A DNA stretch of 28,055 nucleotides from a virus, in the IMG/VR virus record IMGVR_UViG_3300046168_000065, positions 1 through 28,055 of that record; one strand, written 5' to 3'. Position 1 is the first letter of the stretch. Every line of letters starts with the position of its first letter. A program made the position numbers and the translations under genes. The notes below the pieces were generated by a model that had not been told where the DNA came from, searched no databases, and saw nothing but the letters and a program-made list of their open reading frames with translations. This document shows positions 8,513 to 14,367 of this stretch, in pieces.

Positions 8513-9215
8513 AGAATATATCCTTCGTTTTCAATATTTTTTCTGCTTTTTCTTTGAATTGTTTTTTAAGGTTTTTTATTTGTTTATATCCAGCTTTTCT
8601 TCCTTTTTCGGAAGTTTTATATCCTAATAGATTTGCTACTTCTTCATCTGGTATATTTTTAATAAAAAGCATTTCATAGATGGAGTAATGTTTTTCTGAC
8701 AGCTTATCCTTCATTTCTTTATGAAGCCGCACTTCTGCAGATTCAAGCTCAAATGAGTCAACAGATTTGTGATGAATTTCTTGCCCAAAGTTTTCTAAAG
8801 CTACTGGCATTTTTACTTGGTAGGCTGATTTTTTTGTTTTTTCCCATTTGGCATATAATGGACATTCGTTGCATTGAGTCTTGCTTTCTGTAAAGCCGCA
8901 TAGTCCTACTTCAGCTTCTTCGGTAACGCCGCTTTGATTAAAAGGACAGCTTAGGCAGGGTTTGGCAAAATTACTATAATAATTTCTTAGTATGTTTTTA
9001 AGCTGATTTGATATGATTCTGTTAAGCCAAGGTTTTAATGGTCTAGATTGATCCCATAGGCCCCACTTTTTGTGAAGGTGCAATCTAATGATTTGCTTAA
9101 CATCATCAAAGTCAATCCAAGCTAAGGAAGTTAAAAACCACTTTCCTCTACGCTTGTTTAATTCTTCTTCAATTATTTCTTGATGATCTTCGTACTTTTG
9201 TTTTTTATTGGCCAC
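8499..9215 (-). CDS. Phage sigma factor with an inserted cysteine cluster
   Basis: The 238-residue protein looks like a divergent sigma-70-family factor. Residues 35-80 (FDDVKQIIRLHLHKKW, then PWLNRIISNQLKNILR) have the region 2 pattern for core binding and -10 recognition. Residues 178-215 (YEMLFIKNIPDEEVANLLGY followed by a basic helix) fit a region 4 helix-turn-helix. Between them lie five cysteines (C87, C90, C106, C115, C118) in CLSC, CGF and CNEC motifs, probably a zinc site. It would redirect host RNA polymerase to late promoters, as gp55 does in T4. It sits within the late head operon, overlapping its neighbours by 14 and 11 bases. The zinc insert is unusual for a sigma factor. Confidence 0.75.
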   Translation of the reverse strand: MANKKQKYEDHQEIIEEELNKRRGKWFLTSLAWIDFDDVKQIIRLHLHKKWGLWDQSRPLKPWLNRIISNQLKNILRNYYSNFAKPCLSCPFNQSGVTEEAEVGLCGFTESKTQCNECPLYAKWEKTKKSAYQVKMPVALENFGQEIHHKSVDSFELESAEVRLHKEMKDKLSEKHYSIYEMLFIKNIPDEEVANLLGYKTSEKGRKAGYKQIKNLKKQFKEKAEKILKTKDIFYGKN

Positions 9216-9594
9216 CTATGTCTTCAGGTTCTCGTTTGGAGCGACACTGTTGCATAGTAGATTTAATAATATCTTCGTCAGGGTTATATTCAGCGTTTGG
9301 CCTAATGTTTTGTTTTGAATATTGTTCGTTTGAGTCTTGTGAAGCCTGACTAATAAGGTCACCAAAAGTTAGCTTACCATTATCTTTATTAATTGTATAT
9401 TCTAACTTGGAAATATTAGAAAAATTATTTGTAGACTGTTCCTCTTCTATAGAAGCTTCGGCTTTTTCAGTCTTTTCGGTTTGATTGTTTTTTGAGTCGT
9501 TATTTAATGGAGAACCACAAGAAGAACAAAAATTAGGCTTATGTAGAGCATATTCGATCTTATTTCCACAATGCATGCAAAATTCAGTAATCAT
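9205..9594 (-). CDS. Zinc ribbon protein
   Basis: The 129-residue protein begins with a zinc ribbon: C6-X2-C9 (FCMHCG) and C23-X2-C26 (FCSSCG). A low-complexity, Glu/Asn-rich linker (residues 33-60) and a polar tail follow. There are no membrane segments. It overlaps the sigma factor gene by 11 bases, so the two are co-expressed. A role in transcription or in binding a nucleic acid partner is possible but not shown. The start at 9594 has no Shine-Dalgarno site; the motif TATCATAA lies 3 bases upstream of the ATG, as at the portal gene. Confidence 0.7.
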   Translation of the reverse strand: MITEFCMHCGNKIEYALHKPNFCSSCGSPLNNDSKNNQTEKTEKAEASIEEEQSTNNFSNISKLEYTINKDNGKLTFGDLISQASQDSNEQYSKQNIRPNAEYNPDEDIIKSTMQQCRSKREPEDIGGQ

Positions 9595-9597
9595 ACT

Positions 9598-9605
9598 TTA
9601 TGATA
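9598..9605 (-). promoter_or_regulatory. Candidate late promoter motif before the zinc ribbon gene
   Basis: TATCATAA ends 3 bases before ATG 9594, as at the portal gene. Confidence 0.4.
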
Positions 9606-9633
9606 TGGTTATTAACGTTTTTTTTCTAATCAA

Positions 9634-10224
9634 TTAAATTAAATACCCCGCTATTATTCTAGCTTGTCTTCTCATAAAAGCGAATGTTTCTTCAGATTCT
9701 CCTTCGCTAGGTATTTCATCTTTAACGTAATCAACACCTAGTATACCTATGATTTTACCGTCTAAAGTTTTAACTGGAACATTAAAAATACTCTTAATTC
9801 CTTTTCGTGATATCATTTGATAAAAAGACTGATCATTTATTTTTGCAATATCTCTATACAAAAAATATCCATTAGTTACTATTTCATTTATATAATTATG
9901 ATAGTTTGATACCCTATGATTTTGAGAATTCGAAGCTTCTGGACTAATTCCCTCTTCAACGATTTCGTAAGTACAACTAAATTTTTGTTGCCCTCTTCCA
10001 GAGAAATAAATTTCACCATTATGAAATTCTAGTATATAGCCTCTGTCAGCTTTCATCTCTTGCATGATGTAATGCAAGGCGGTATAAACATTAGCGTTTT
10101 GCGCAGTCTCTCTGACAACACAGCTTTTTTGCTTTCTGTTAACAAAGCGCTGACCTAATAAAACACTAGCAACAGTTGCAATCGCAGTAATTACTGCAGC
10201 TAATATTGGAGTGAAATCTATCAT
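9634..10224 (-). CDS. Membrane-anchored GAF-domain protein
   Basis: The product has about 196 residues. Residues 5-25 form one hydrophobic segment (PILAAVITAIATVASVLLG) followed by basic residues, so the rest should face the cytoplasm. Residues 40-195 look like a GAF sensor domain: a helix (NVYTALHYIMQEMKADRGY), ILEFHNGEIYFSG, then NVPVKTLDGKIIGILGVDYV and a final helix. GAF domains bind cyclic nucleotides or other small ligands, but the ligand cannot be told. No output domain follows. I chose ATG 10224 rather than GTG 10227 because TATCAT stands six bases upstream of it. PhoH is the next gene upstream. A sensor of host state during infection is an inference. Confidence 0.6.
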   Translation of the reverse strand: MIDFTPILAAVITAIATVASVLLGQRFVNRKQKSCVVRETAQNANVYTALHYIMQEMKADRGYILEFHNGEIYFSGRGQQKFSCTYEIVEEGISPEASNSQNHRVSNYHNYINEIVTNGYFLYRDIAKINDQSFYQMISRKGIKSIFNVPVKTLDGKIIGILGVDYVKDEIPSEGESEETFAFMRRQARIIAGYLI

Positions 10225-10228
10225 CACT

Positions 10229-10236
10229 TAATGATA
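10229..10236 (-). promoter_or_regulatory. Candidate late promoter motif before the GAF gene
   Basis: TATCATTA ends 4 bases before ATG 10224, within GTGTATCATTAAGTG. Confidence 0.4.
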
Positions 10237-10238
10237 CA

Positions 10239-10946
10239 CTATTTTTTGTAATTATCTTCCAATTTTCCGATGATGTATTTTTGAAGCTCGCTTCTTAAAA
10301 TGTCGTTTTTATTAAAGCTAAAGCAGTGAATTCCATTGTCTTGACTCTCTCTATCTTTGAAAAGATTAAACATGTCTGCGTAACCACTTTTTCCATTGAT
10401 GTCGCTCTGCATGAAATCGCCACAAATAAACAATTTGCTATTATTACCAAGCCTTGTGATTAATGTAGTTAACTCTTTAAATGTAAAGTTTTGAGCTTCA
10501 TCCGCAACAACTACTTTATCTTTCCAGCTGGCGCCGCGTAAAAAATTAATAGGCATTGCTTGGATTCTTCCGCTATCGATCAATTCCTTTCGAACTGTTT
10601 TGTTCTGAGGAAGCATTTCTATCAGCTTATCTTCCAATGGGGCCATATATGGATTAATCTTTTCTTCCACGCTGCCTGGGAGAGCTCCAAGGCCTTTATC
10701 TGCGCTTTCAATGACTGTGCGAACATAAAACATATCTAAATCATCATTTGAACTTAGATGTCTTAATGCCGCATAAACCGCCATATATGTTTTTGTTGAG
10801 CCTGCTGGTCCACTAACAAAAATAATATTGGTTTCCTCTTCTAATGCTAAAGCTAAAAATGTTTTTTGCTTTTCAGTTAATCGAAGGTTGTTAACCTTGA
10901 ACGTTAATTTTAATTGAGGTATTTCTACCTTATCCTTTTTTGGCAT
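10239..10946 (-). CDS. phoH: PhoH-like P-loop ATPase
   Basis: This 235-residue protein has the PhoH family motifs: Walker A GPAGSTKT (46-53), Walker B VVVADEAQN (145-153), TRLGNNSK and the conserved ICGDFMQSD (174-182). PhoH-like proteins are common in large phages and are ATPases linked to RNA metabolism; their role in infection is unsettled. Length and motifs indicate a complete protein. It is the most upstream gene of a minus-strand block leading through GAF, zinc ribbon and sigma genes to the packaging genes. The upstream sequence is AT-rich with no clear sigma-70 promoter, in keeping with late transcription. Confidence 0.9.
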   Translation of the reverse strand: MPKKDKVEIPQLKLTFKVNNLRLTEKQKTFLALALEEETNIIFVSGPAGSTKTYMAVYAALRHLSSNDDLDMFYVRTVIESADKGLGALPGSVEEKINPYMAPLEDKLIEMLPQNKTVRKELIDSGRIQAMPINFLRGASWKDKVVVADEAQNFTFKELTTLITRLGNNSKLFICGDFMQSDINGKSGYADMFNLFKDRESQDNGIHCFSFNKNDILRSELQKYIIGKLEDNYKK

Positions 10947-11036
10947 ATGTAATAAACTATTTTAATATAATACACGCCAAATATTGAATTTATCAAATGT
11001 TTTTAATAAAATAAATTAATTAGTGTAAATATTAAC

Positions 11037-11285
11037 GTGAGCAAAAAACCAAAAATAAACAAAAGCAAGAAAAGTATTGAATTAACTGTTGGAGAGAGCA
11101 GTCCAACAAAATATGATGTCATGAAATTAATCGCTCAAAAATATTCAATTTATGGCTCTACTGTTTGGCTAAACACTCCACTTGTGGCGCACGAAAATAA
11201 AACGCCTGCCGAGCTTATGATTGAAGGCGAAATATCTATTGTTTACGATTTGATAGAAAAATCAAATGGAAAATTCGATTTATAA
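11037..11285 (+). CDS. Small protein with Xre/MbcA/ParS-like C-terminus
   Basis: This 82-residue protein starts at GTG 11037 and is one of two plus-strand genes inside the minus-strand late block. After a basic N-terminus, the C-terminal half (VWLNTPLVAHENKTPAELMIEGEISIVYDLIEK) has the N-x-x-L...P-x-E-L...G pattern of the toxin-binding domain of Xre/MbcA/ParS antitoxins (DUF2384-like). No classical helix-turn-helix is obvious. The next gene overlaps it by 20 bases. A toxin-antitoxin or anti-defence role is possible but untested. The assignment is by motif memory and is moderate. Confidence 0.6.
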   Translation: MSKKPKINKSKKSIELTVGESSPTKYDVMKLIAQKYSIYGSTVWLNTPLVAHENKTPAELMIEGEISIVYDLIEKSNGKFDL

Positions 11286-11496
11286 CTTTTGTTGGGAATT
11301 CTGTTACGAAATTGCAATTGCTGATCCTAAGGCTAACAATCAAAATTCTTTGATTATGAATTTGCCTGTTAAGTTCCTTCCGATACTAAAAACCCGCCTT
11401 AATTTGGCGGGCTTTAATTGTGTTTCGCTTAAACTGCACGGAAACGAATCCGTGATAGCGAGGTTTGCTAAAAACTCTAAGACTGCAAGTATTTAA
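11266..11496 (+). CDS. Hypothetical protein downstream of the ParS-like gene
   Basis: The reading frame gives 76 residues (MENSIYNFCWEFCYEIAIAD...) with balanced composition and a mixed hydrophobic and charged pattern like a real folded protein. It overlaps the previous gene by 20 bases, which suggests translational coupling, and its stop meets the stop of the minus-strand gene ending at 11493. A GC-rich hairpin at 11393-11411 lies within it, with a U-run on the minus strand, so the same DNA may serve as coding sequence here and as terminator for the opposing transcript. I recognise no family. If the first gene is an antitoxin, this could be its partner, but there is no motif to show it. Confidence 0.5.
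   Translation: MENSIYNFCWEFCYEIAIADPKANNQNSLIMNLPVKFLPILKTRLNLAGFNCVSLKLHGNESVIARFAKNSKTASI
11388..11411 (-). terminator. Terminator of the Hsp20 transcript
   Basis: CCCGCC and GGCGGG form a stem with a 7-base loop; on the minus strand five U follow. It lies about 80 bases past the stop at 11493 and inside the plus-strand 76-residue frame. Confidence 0.65.
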
Positions 11497-11717
11497 ACAG
11501 GAGTCGCTTCTGCAACTTCCTCATTTTGTTTCTGAGCTGTTTGCTTCGCTTCTAGAATTTGAGCTTCTATGTCGGACCTTTGATCATCTGTCAAAGAAGC
11601 ATAGTATTCTTCTGCTTTTTGTATCGCGAATCCTCGCGCAACGTTTACTATTTCGTTAATGTTCATCTTGTGTAGAATGTCATTAGCGACTTGAGTTACA
11701 ATTTCTTGTTTATCCAT
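11493..11717 (-). CDS. Small helical protein of unknown function
   Basis: The 74-residue protein (MDKQEIVTQVANDILHKMNI...) is predicted largely helical, with a central NVARGFAIQKAEEYYASLTDDQRSDI and a polar Glu/Gln-rich tail. It has no membrane segment and no cysteine. It lies downstream of the Hsp20 gene on the same strand with a 31-base gap, and a terminator-like hairpin with five U follows on the minus strand at 11388-11411. No Shine-Dalgarno site is visible before ATG 11717. The function is unknown. Confidence 0.65.
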   Translation of the reverse strand: MDKQEIVTQVANDILHKMNINEIVNVARGFAIQKAEEYYASLTDDQRSDIEAQILEAKQTAQKQNEEVAEATPV

Positions 11718-11748
11718 AGTTAATGTTATGAAGCATTCGGGGCATATT

Positions 11749-12120
11749 CTAGTTTATTTTTATTTTTTTTGGCTTTTGCTCTTCAAGCTTATATATTTTA
11801 ATATTTAATATTCCATTTTTAAGAACCGCCGATATACTATCTTTGTTTAGACTCTTGTCTAAAATATAACTTTTTGATTTCTGTCGCTTGTTGTTTTTGG
11901 CCTCGATGATCAATTGATCATTTATTGCTTCGATGTTCACCTCGTTCTTTGAGAAGCCTGGAAGCTCGCATTCTATTTCGATATGATCTGTGTTTTGTGA
12001 TACTTCTGAGTCAGGTTGTCTCATGGTTGGGAAGAAGATTTCGTCTAATAATTGTGAATGTGTCATAATGTTACGTTTTATAGGGTTAATAATACCTATA
12101 CATTGCATCTTGTATGCCAT
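11749..12120 (-). CDS. Hsp20-type small heat shock protein
   Basis: The product has 123 residues from ATG 12120, or 105 from an in-frame ATG at 12066 (MTHSQLLDEIFFP). Residues 45-115 form an alpha-crystallin domain: HIEIECELPGFSKNEVNIEA, QLIIEAKN and the C-terminal AVLKNGILNIKI, which is the family's A-x-x-x-N-G-x-L signature. It would be an ATP-independent holdase chaperone; phage copies have been proposed to aid capsid folding or scaffolding. The first 18 residues (MAYKMQCIGIIN...) look unlike the family, so 12066 may be the true start. Both ATGs follow AT-rich late-like motifs (CATAAATTAT; TATAAAAC). T4-like phages often carry this gene. Confidence 0.85.
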   Translation of the reverse strand: MAYKMQCIGIINPIKRNIMTHSQLLDEIFFPTMRQPDSEVSQNTDHIEIECELPGFSKNEVNIEAINDQLIIEAKNNKRQKSKSYILDKSLNKDSISAVLKNGILNIKIYKLEEQKPKKIKIN

Positions 12121-12354
12121 TATAATTTATGTCTGGAATAAAAATAGGCGCCGATTTTTTTCGGGCTAAGCAATATATAGAAATTATGAATTTAAATTTT
12201 GATTTTGAAAATTACCACCCCCCGCCCGATCTATAAGCCGAGCTAATAGGGCGAATTAGTAAAACTAATACCCCCTATTTGTAGGGTTCGAGATTCGCTT
12301 TTGCTATCTGTCTTTTTTTTGTTTGCCGTCGGTGTTTTTAAAATTTTAAAATAA
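12121..12354. other. Intergenic boundary between late and early regions, with a strong hairpin
   Basis: No reading frame on either strand looks real here. The region separates the minus-strand Hsp20 gene from the plus-strand gene starting at 12404. At 12245-12279 a two-part hairpin can form: AATAGGG pairs with CCCTATT around a 3/3 internal loop, then ATTAGT with ACTAAT around AAA. Neighbouring sequence is very AT-rich (12170-12215), followed by a C-rich run (12212-12224). No U-run makes it a clear terminator. A leader RNA, regulatory site or replication-linked site are all open. Confidence 0.5.
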
Positions 12355-12395
12355 TTCACTTTGTGCTTGCAATTCGACAAAAAATTTCTTAGAGT
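12355..12395 (+). promoter_or_regulatory. Early sigma-70 promoter with extended -35 region
   Basis: The element TTCACTTTGTGCTTGCAA contains the -35 TTGCAA (12367-12372). After 17 bases comes the -10 TAGAGT (12390-12395). The ATG is 8 bases further on, so the mRNA would have a leader of two bases or none. The same 18-base element recurs at 12610 and 13586. Confidence 0.75.
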
Positions 12396-12403
12396 ATACT
12401 TAT

Positions 12404-12604
12404 ATGACAAAAACAACAGAACAAATAAAAAGCGAAATCGCTCTCGAACAAAACCAACTTGCAATGTGGAATGGTCGCATGGATCAAAGCGAAATTGATT
12501 GGATTAACGCTCGAATCTCTGAGCTGAAAGCTATGCTTCCACAAGCTCGTTATAACGATAAAGTCCGTGCTTTTGGTTGGCGATCAGTCGAAAGAAATGC
12601 ATAA
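12404..12604 (+). CDS. Small hypothetical protein
   Basis: The protein has 66 residues, rich in Glu, Gln and Arg, with a helical middle (QLAMWNGRMDQSEIDWINARISELKAML). It has no membrane segment and no recognised family. The ATG lies 8 bases after the -10 hexamer and has no Shine-Dalgarno site, so the mRNA should be leaderless or nearly so. It is the first plus-strand gene of the accessory region; the next gene begins with a copy of the same promoter directly after its stop. Confidence 0.65.
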   Translation: MTKTTEQIKSEIALEQNQLAMWNGRMDQSEIDWINARISELKAMLPQARYNDKVRAFGWRSVERNA

Positions 12605-12609
12605 AATAA

Positions 12610-12650
12610 TTCACTTTGTGCTTGCAATTCACTAAAAAATTTTTTAAAGT
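12610..12650 (+). promoter_or_regulatory. Early leaderless promoter
   Basis: TTCACTTTGTGCTTGCAA carries the -35 TTGCAA at 12622-12627. A 17-base spacer and the -10 TAAAGT (12645-12650) follow. Exactly six bases separate the -10 from ATG 12657, placing the expected start of transcription on the A of the ATG. Confidence 0.78.
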
Positions 12651-12656
12651 AATAAT

Positions 12657-12902
12657 ATGTTAAACGATAAGACACAAATAACAATAGAACAAGTGCAAGA
12701 AAAATTGAATGCTGAGTTGGATCTCGGACTCTCTCTTTCTAAGGCTTTGGGTAGTCTTCGCCATCTTGCTCGCGAATCCAATAGTCCCGAATGGAAAGGC
12801 TCAATCACGCAAGGCGTAGCAATCTTGGACGCACTAAACGCCGTTCAGCTTGCCGTAAAATCTCGTCAAAAAATCATTGACATTGATCAGCAAAAAGGTT
12901 AG
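12657..12902 (+). CDS. Small hypothetical helical protein
   Basis: The 81-residue protein is helix-rich (IEQVQEKLNAELDLGLSLSK, LRHLARES, GVAILDALNAVQLAVKSRQK), without cysteines or membrane segments. It has its own promoter, with the -10 exactly six bases before the ATG and no Shine-Dalgarno site, so it is probably read from a leaderless mRNA. The next gene follows after 9 bases, so the two are likely one transcript. The function is unknown. Confidence 0.65.
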   Translation: MLNDKTQITIEQVQEKLNAELDLGLSLSKALGSLRHLARESNSPEWKGSITQGVAILDALNAVQLAVKSRQKIIDIDQQKG

Positions 12903-12911
12903 TCTACTATC

Positions 12912-13136
12912 ATGGAAGCTCATTGGATACTCACAAAATTAGGATCAACAGGCATACCAATTATATGCTCTTCTGCTCATCCCGATCTCAAGCGAGAGCA
13001 GTATGACATACAAATAGGACAAGCCTGTTTCAACAAAAATTATAATAACGGGAATATAGTTGACATATCAGAGAAAATCAATCTCACTCAAGGTCATTAT
13101 GTTTTTGCGTTCAAGGAATCACTAGAAAGTTTATGA
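12912..13136 (+). CDS. Hypothetical protein
   Basis: The 74-residue protein has a mixed composition (MEAHWILTKLGSTGIPIICSSAHPD...QGHYVFAFKE) that suggests a small folded beta-rich domain with two cysteines. I do not recognise it. It begins 9 bases after the preceding stop without a clear Shine-Dalgarno site, and its stop overlaps the start of the 31-residue membrane peptide by 4 bases (ATGA). Confidence 0.6.
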   Translation: MEAHWILTKLGSTGIPIICSSAHPDLKREQYDIQIGQACFNKNYNNGNIVDISEKINLTQGHYVFAFKESLESL

Positions 13137-13228
13137 AAGAATTAATCGGATTGTTTTTGGTTGTTGGTTTAGGTGGCACGATCATCATGCTTGCTGCTGC
13201 AGGATTAACTCACTTAATAACGGGATAA
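13133..13228 (+). CDS. 31-residue single-pass membrane peptide
   Basis: ATG 13133 overlaps the previous stop (ATGA), a strong sign of coupled translation. The peptide MKELIGLFLVVGLGGTIIML continues with AAAGLTHLITG; nearly all of it is one hydrophobic segment (about residues 4-25). It would insert in the inner membrane. Phages make many such miniproteins, with roles in superinfection exclusion, lysis control or holin-like action; none can be chosen here. It is short enough to be missed by standard gene callers. The first 80-bp repeat begins 13 bases after its stop. Confidence 0.55.
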   Translation: MKELIGLFLVVGLGGTIIMLAAAGLTHLITG

Positions 13229-13241
13229 AATAACGGTTTTT

Positions 13242-13321
13242 ATAAGCCCTTCTATATCAAGGGTTTATGGCAGGTCGCCCGCGCGGGTTGTGCTGTAAGT
13301 CGTTGAATAACAACGCTTTGC
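13242..13321. repeat. 80-bp three-hairpin repeat, copy 1
   Basis: The left palindrome is ATAAGCCCTT, 7 bases, AAGGGTTTAT (13242-13268). The GC-rich centre contains the self-complementary CCCGCGCGGG (13269-13295). The right palindrome is TAAGTCGTTG...CAACGCTTTG (13296-13321). Here the left arms use the CCCTT/AAGGG flavour. It lies between two plus-strand transcription units. Confidence 0.85.
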
Positions 13322-13350
13322 AACAAAATAAAAATAATTGTAAAAAAAGT

Positions 13351-13379
13351 TTGACAGAGTACCTTTTCTGTATTAGATT
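13351..13379 (+). promoter_or_regulatory. Sigma-70 promoter
   Basis: The perfect -35 TTGACA (13351-13356), a 17-base spacer and the -10 TAGATT (13374-13379) lie just downstream of repeat copy 1. The ATG of the next gene is 8 bases after the -10, giving an almost leaderless mRNA. Confidence 0.8.
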
Positions 13380-13387
13380 ATTCTTAT

Positions 13388-13579
13388 ATGATTAACACAA
13401 ATAGTAAAGTAAACGGCTTCATTGCCAAAGTAAATATCATTGATCGTAAGACAGGCGAGCTGATTAGCTCAAATGTAATGATGAAATGCGAACACCACGC
13501 AACAATTGAGGATCTAAATAAAGATCTTGCCAAGTTTGGACTGCCTCGAAAGTTTGAGCTTGTCGAATGGATAAGCTAA
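13388..13579 (+). CDS. Small hypothetical protein
   Basis: The 63-residue protein (MINTNSKVNGFIAKVNIIDR...FELVEWIS) looks like a small beta/alpha domain with no recognised family. It has a strong promoter and no Shine-Dalgarno site. The following promoter begins 6 bases after its stop, so this gene and the next can be transcribed separately. Confidence 0.65.
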   Translation: MINTNSKVNGFIAKVNIIDRKTGELISSNVMMKCEHHATIEDLNKDLAKFGLPRKFELVEWIS

Positions 13580-13585
13580 AAATAA

Positions 13586-13626
13586 TTCACTTTGTGCTTG
13601 CAATAATAATAAAAATAAACTAAATT
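13586..13626 (+). promoter_or_regulatory. Early leaderless promoter
   Basis: This is the third exact copy of TTCACTTTGTGCTTGCAA (-35 TTGCAA at 13598-13603). After 17 bases comes TAAATT (13621-13626), then six bases (CATCCT) to ATG 13633. Confidence 0.75.
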
Positions 13627-13632
13627 CATCCT

Positions 13633-13821
13633 ATGAAAGAAAAATTAAGAAATCAAATCAACCGACTCGAAGAATTACAAAACATCATTGACGCTCAGGC
13701 TGAAGCCGCAAATCTTGGTCATAGTCAAGCAATGTCGGCAATTATCGAAGCCCAAGAGGAACAGAACAAAATTACGCAAAGATTCAAGGCTTTAGCTCTT
13801 TGGGTCGCACTCGCTAACTAA
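13633..13821 (+). CDS. Small coiled-coil protein
   Basis: The 62-residue protein is almost wholly helical and Gln/Glu/Ala-rich (LRNQINRLEELQNIIDAQAE, then MSAIIEAQEEQNKITQRF), so it is a likely dimeric coiled coil. It is expressed from its own leaderless promoter. The next gene follows after 13 bases with a good Shine-Dalgarno site. No family is recognised. Confidence 0.65.
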   Translation: MKEKLRNQINRLEELQNIIDAQAEAANLGHSQAMSAIIEAQEEQNKITQRFKALALWVALAN

Positions 13822-13834
13822 GAAAGGAAAAATT

Positions 13835-14056
13835 ATGGAAGGATACAACGGATGGAAAAATTGGGCAACTTGGAATGTCGCCCTTTGGTTAGGCAATGAC
13901 GAATTCCTTTACAAGCTCTCTCGTAGATGTGTAAGCTTTAAGGATCTTGCAAATCATCTTGAAGATGCAGGAATGATTGCTACCCCTGACGGGGCAAGCT
14001 TTAAGGATGAAGACCTTGACACCTACGCTCTTGATGAATGGCTTATGGACGAATAA
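13835..14056 (+). CDS. Phage/plasmid small protein of the YNGWKNWATWNVALW type
   Basis: The 73-residue protein starts MEGYNGWKNWATWNVALWLG, a motif I know from a widespread family of small phage and plasmid proteins of unknown function (DUF7249-like; name from memory). A helical middle and an acidic C-terminus follow. It has a clear Shine-Dalgarno site (AAAGGA) and is translated from the transcript of the preceding gene, unlike the leaderless genes around it. Repeat copy 2 begins 3 bases after its stop. Confidence 0.75.
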   Translation: MEGYNGWKNWATWNVALWLGNDEFLYKLSRRCVSFKDLANHLEDAGMIATPDGASFKDEDLDTYALDEWLMDE

Positions 14057-14059
14057 TCC

Positions 14060-14139
14060 ATAAGTCGTTAAATATCAGCGACTTATAGCAGGGTCGCCGC
14101 AGCCATTTTGCTGTAAACCCTTGATTATAAACGACTTAT
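14060..14139. repeat. 80-bp three-hairpin repeat, copy 2
   Basis: The left palindrome is ATAAGTCGTT...AGCGACTTAT (14060-14086). The centre starts AGCA and ends TTTTGCTG (14087-14113). The right part starts TAAACCCTTG (14114-14139) but ends AACGACTTAT, so its arms are of mixed flavour and pair poorly. It lies between convergent genes. Confidence 0.85.
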
Positions 14140-14188
14140 GTCAAAAGTCGTACTGGGCATGATAACCATAATCAATGTCCTCGCACTC

Positions 14189-14332
14189 CTAAAAGTCTAA
14201 GAGAGCGACCTTGTCTTCAAGGCGACCAATCTCGTTGCGGATCGCAATGCGATCTCCAGGCGTGAGGTCAGCAGAGCTTTTTAAAGCTTTGTGAAGATTG
14301 GCGATTTCGTTAAGCATTTCTGTTTTAGTCAT
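14189..14332 (-). CDS. 47-residue hypothetical helical protein
   Basis: ATG 14332 opens a 47-residue frame (MTKTEMLNEIANLHKALKSS...EIGRLEDKVALLDF), a helical, amphipathic protein. A full promoter (TTGCAA, 17 bases, TAGTTT, six bases, ATG) precedes it and overlaps the end of the upstream gene, which supports it as real. It has no Shine-Dalgarno site, so a leaderless mRNA is expected. The function is unknown. Confidence 0.65.
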   Translation of the reverse strand: MTKTEMLNEIANLHKALKSSADLTPGDRIAIRNEIGRLEDKVALLDF

Positions 14333-14338
14333 AATAGT

Positions 14339-14367
14339 AAACTAGCAAAGCAAGAAACTAATTGCAA
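14339..14367 (-). promoter_or_regulatory. Early leaderless promoter inside the end of the upstream gene
   Basis: The -35 TTGCAA (14362-14367) overlaps the last codons of the 121-residue gene. After 17 bases comes -10 TAGTTT (14339-14344), then six bases to ATG 14332. Confidence 0.75.

Noticed and set aside
12280-12310. TTCGAGATT resembling a tRNA T-loop
   Set aside because: The flanking bases do not form a T-stem and no acceptor or anticodon arm fits.
12243-12464. Minus-strand frame of 73 codons
   Set aside because: It overlaps the early promoter and the start of the 66-residue gene and has low-complexity translation.
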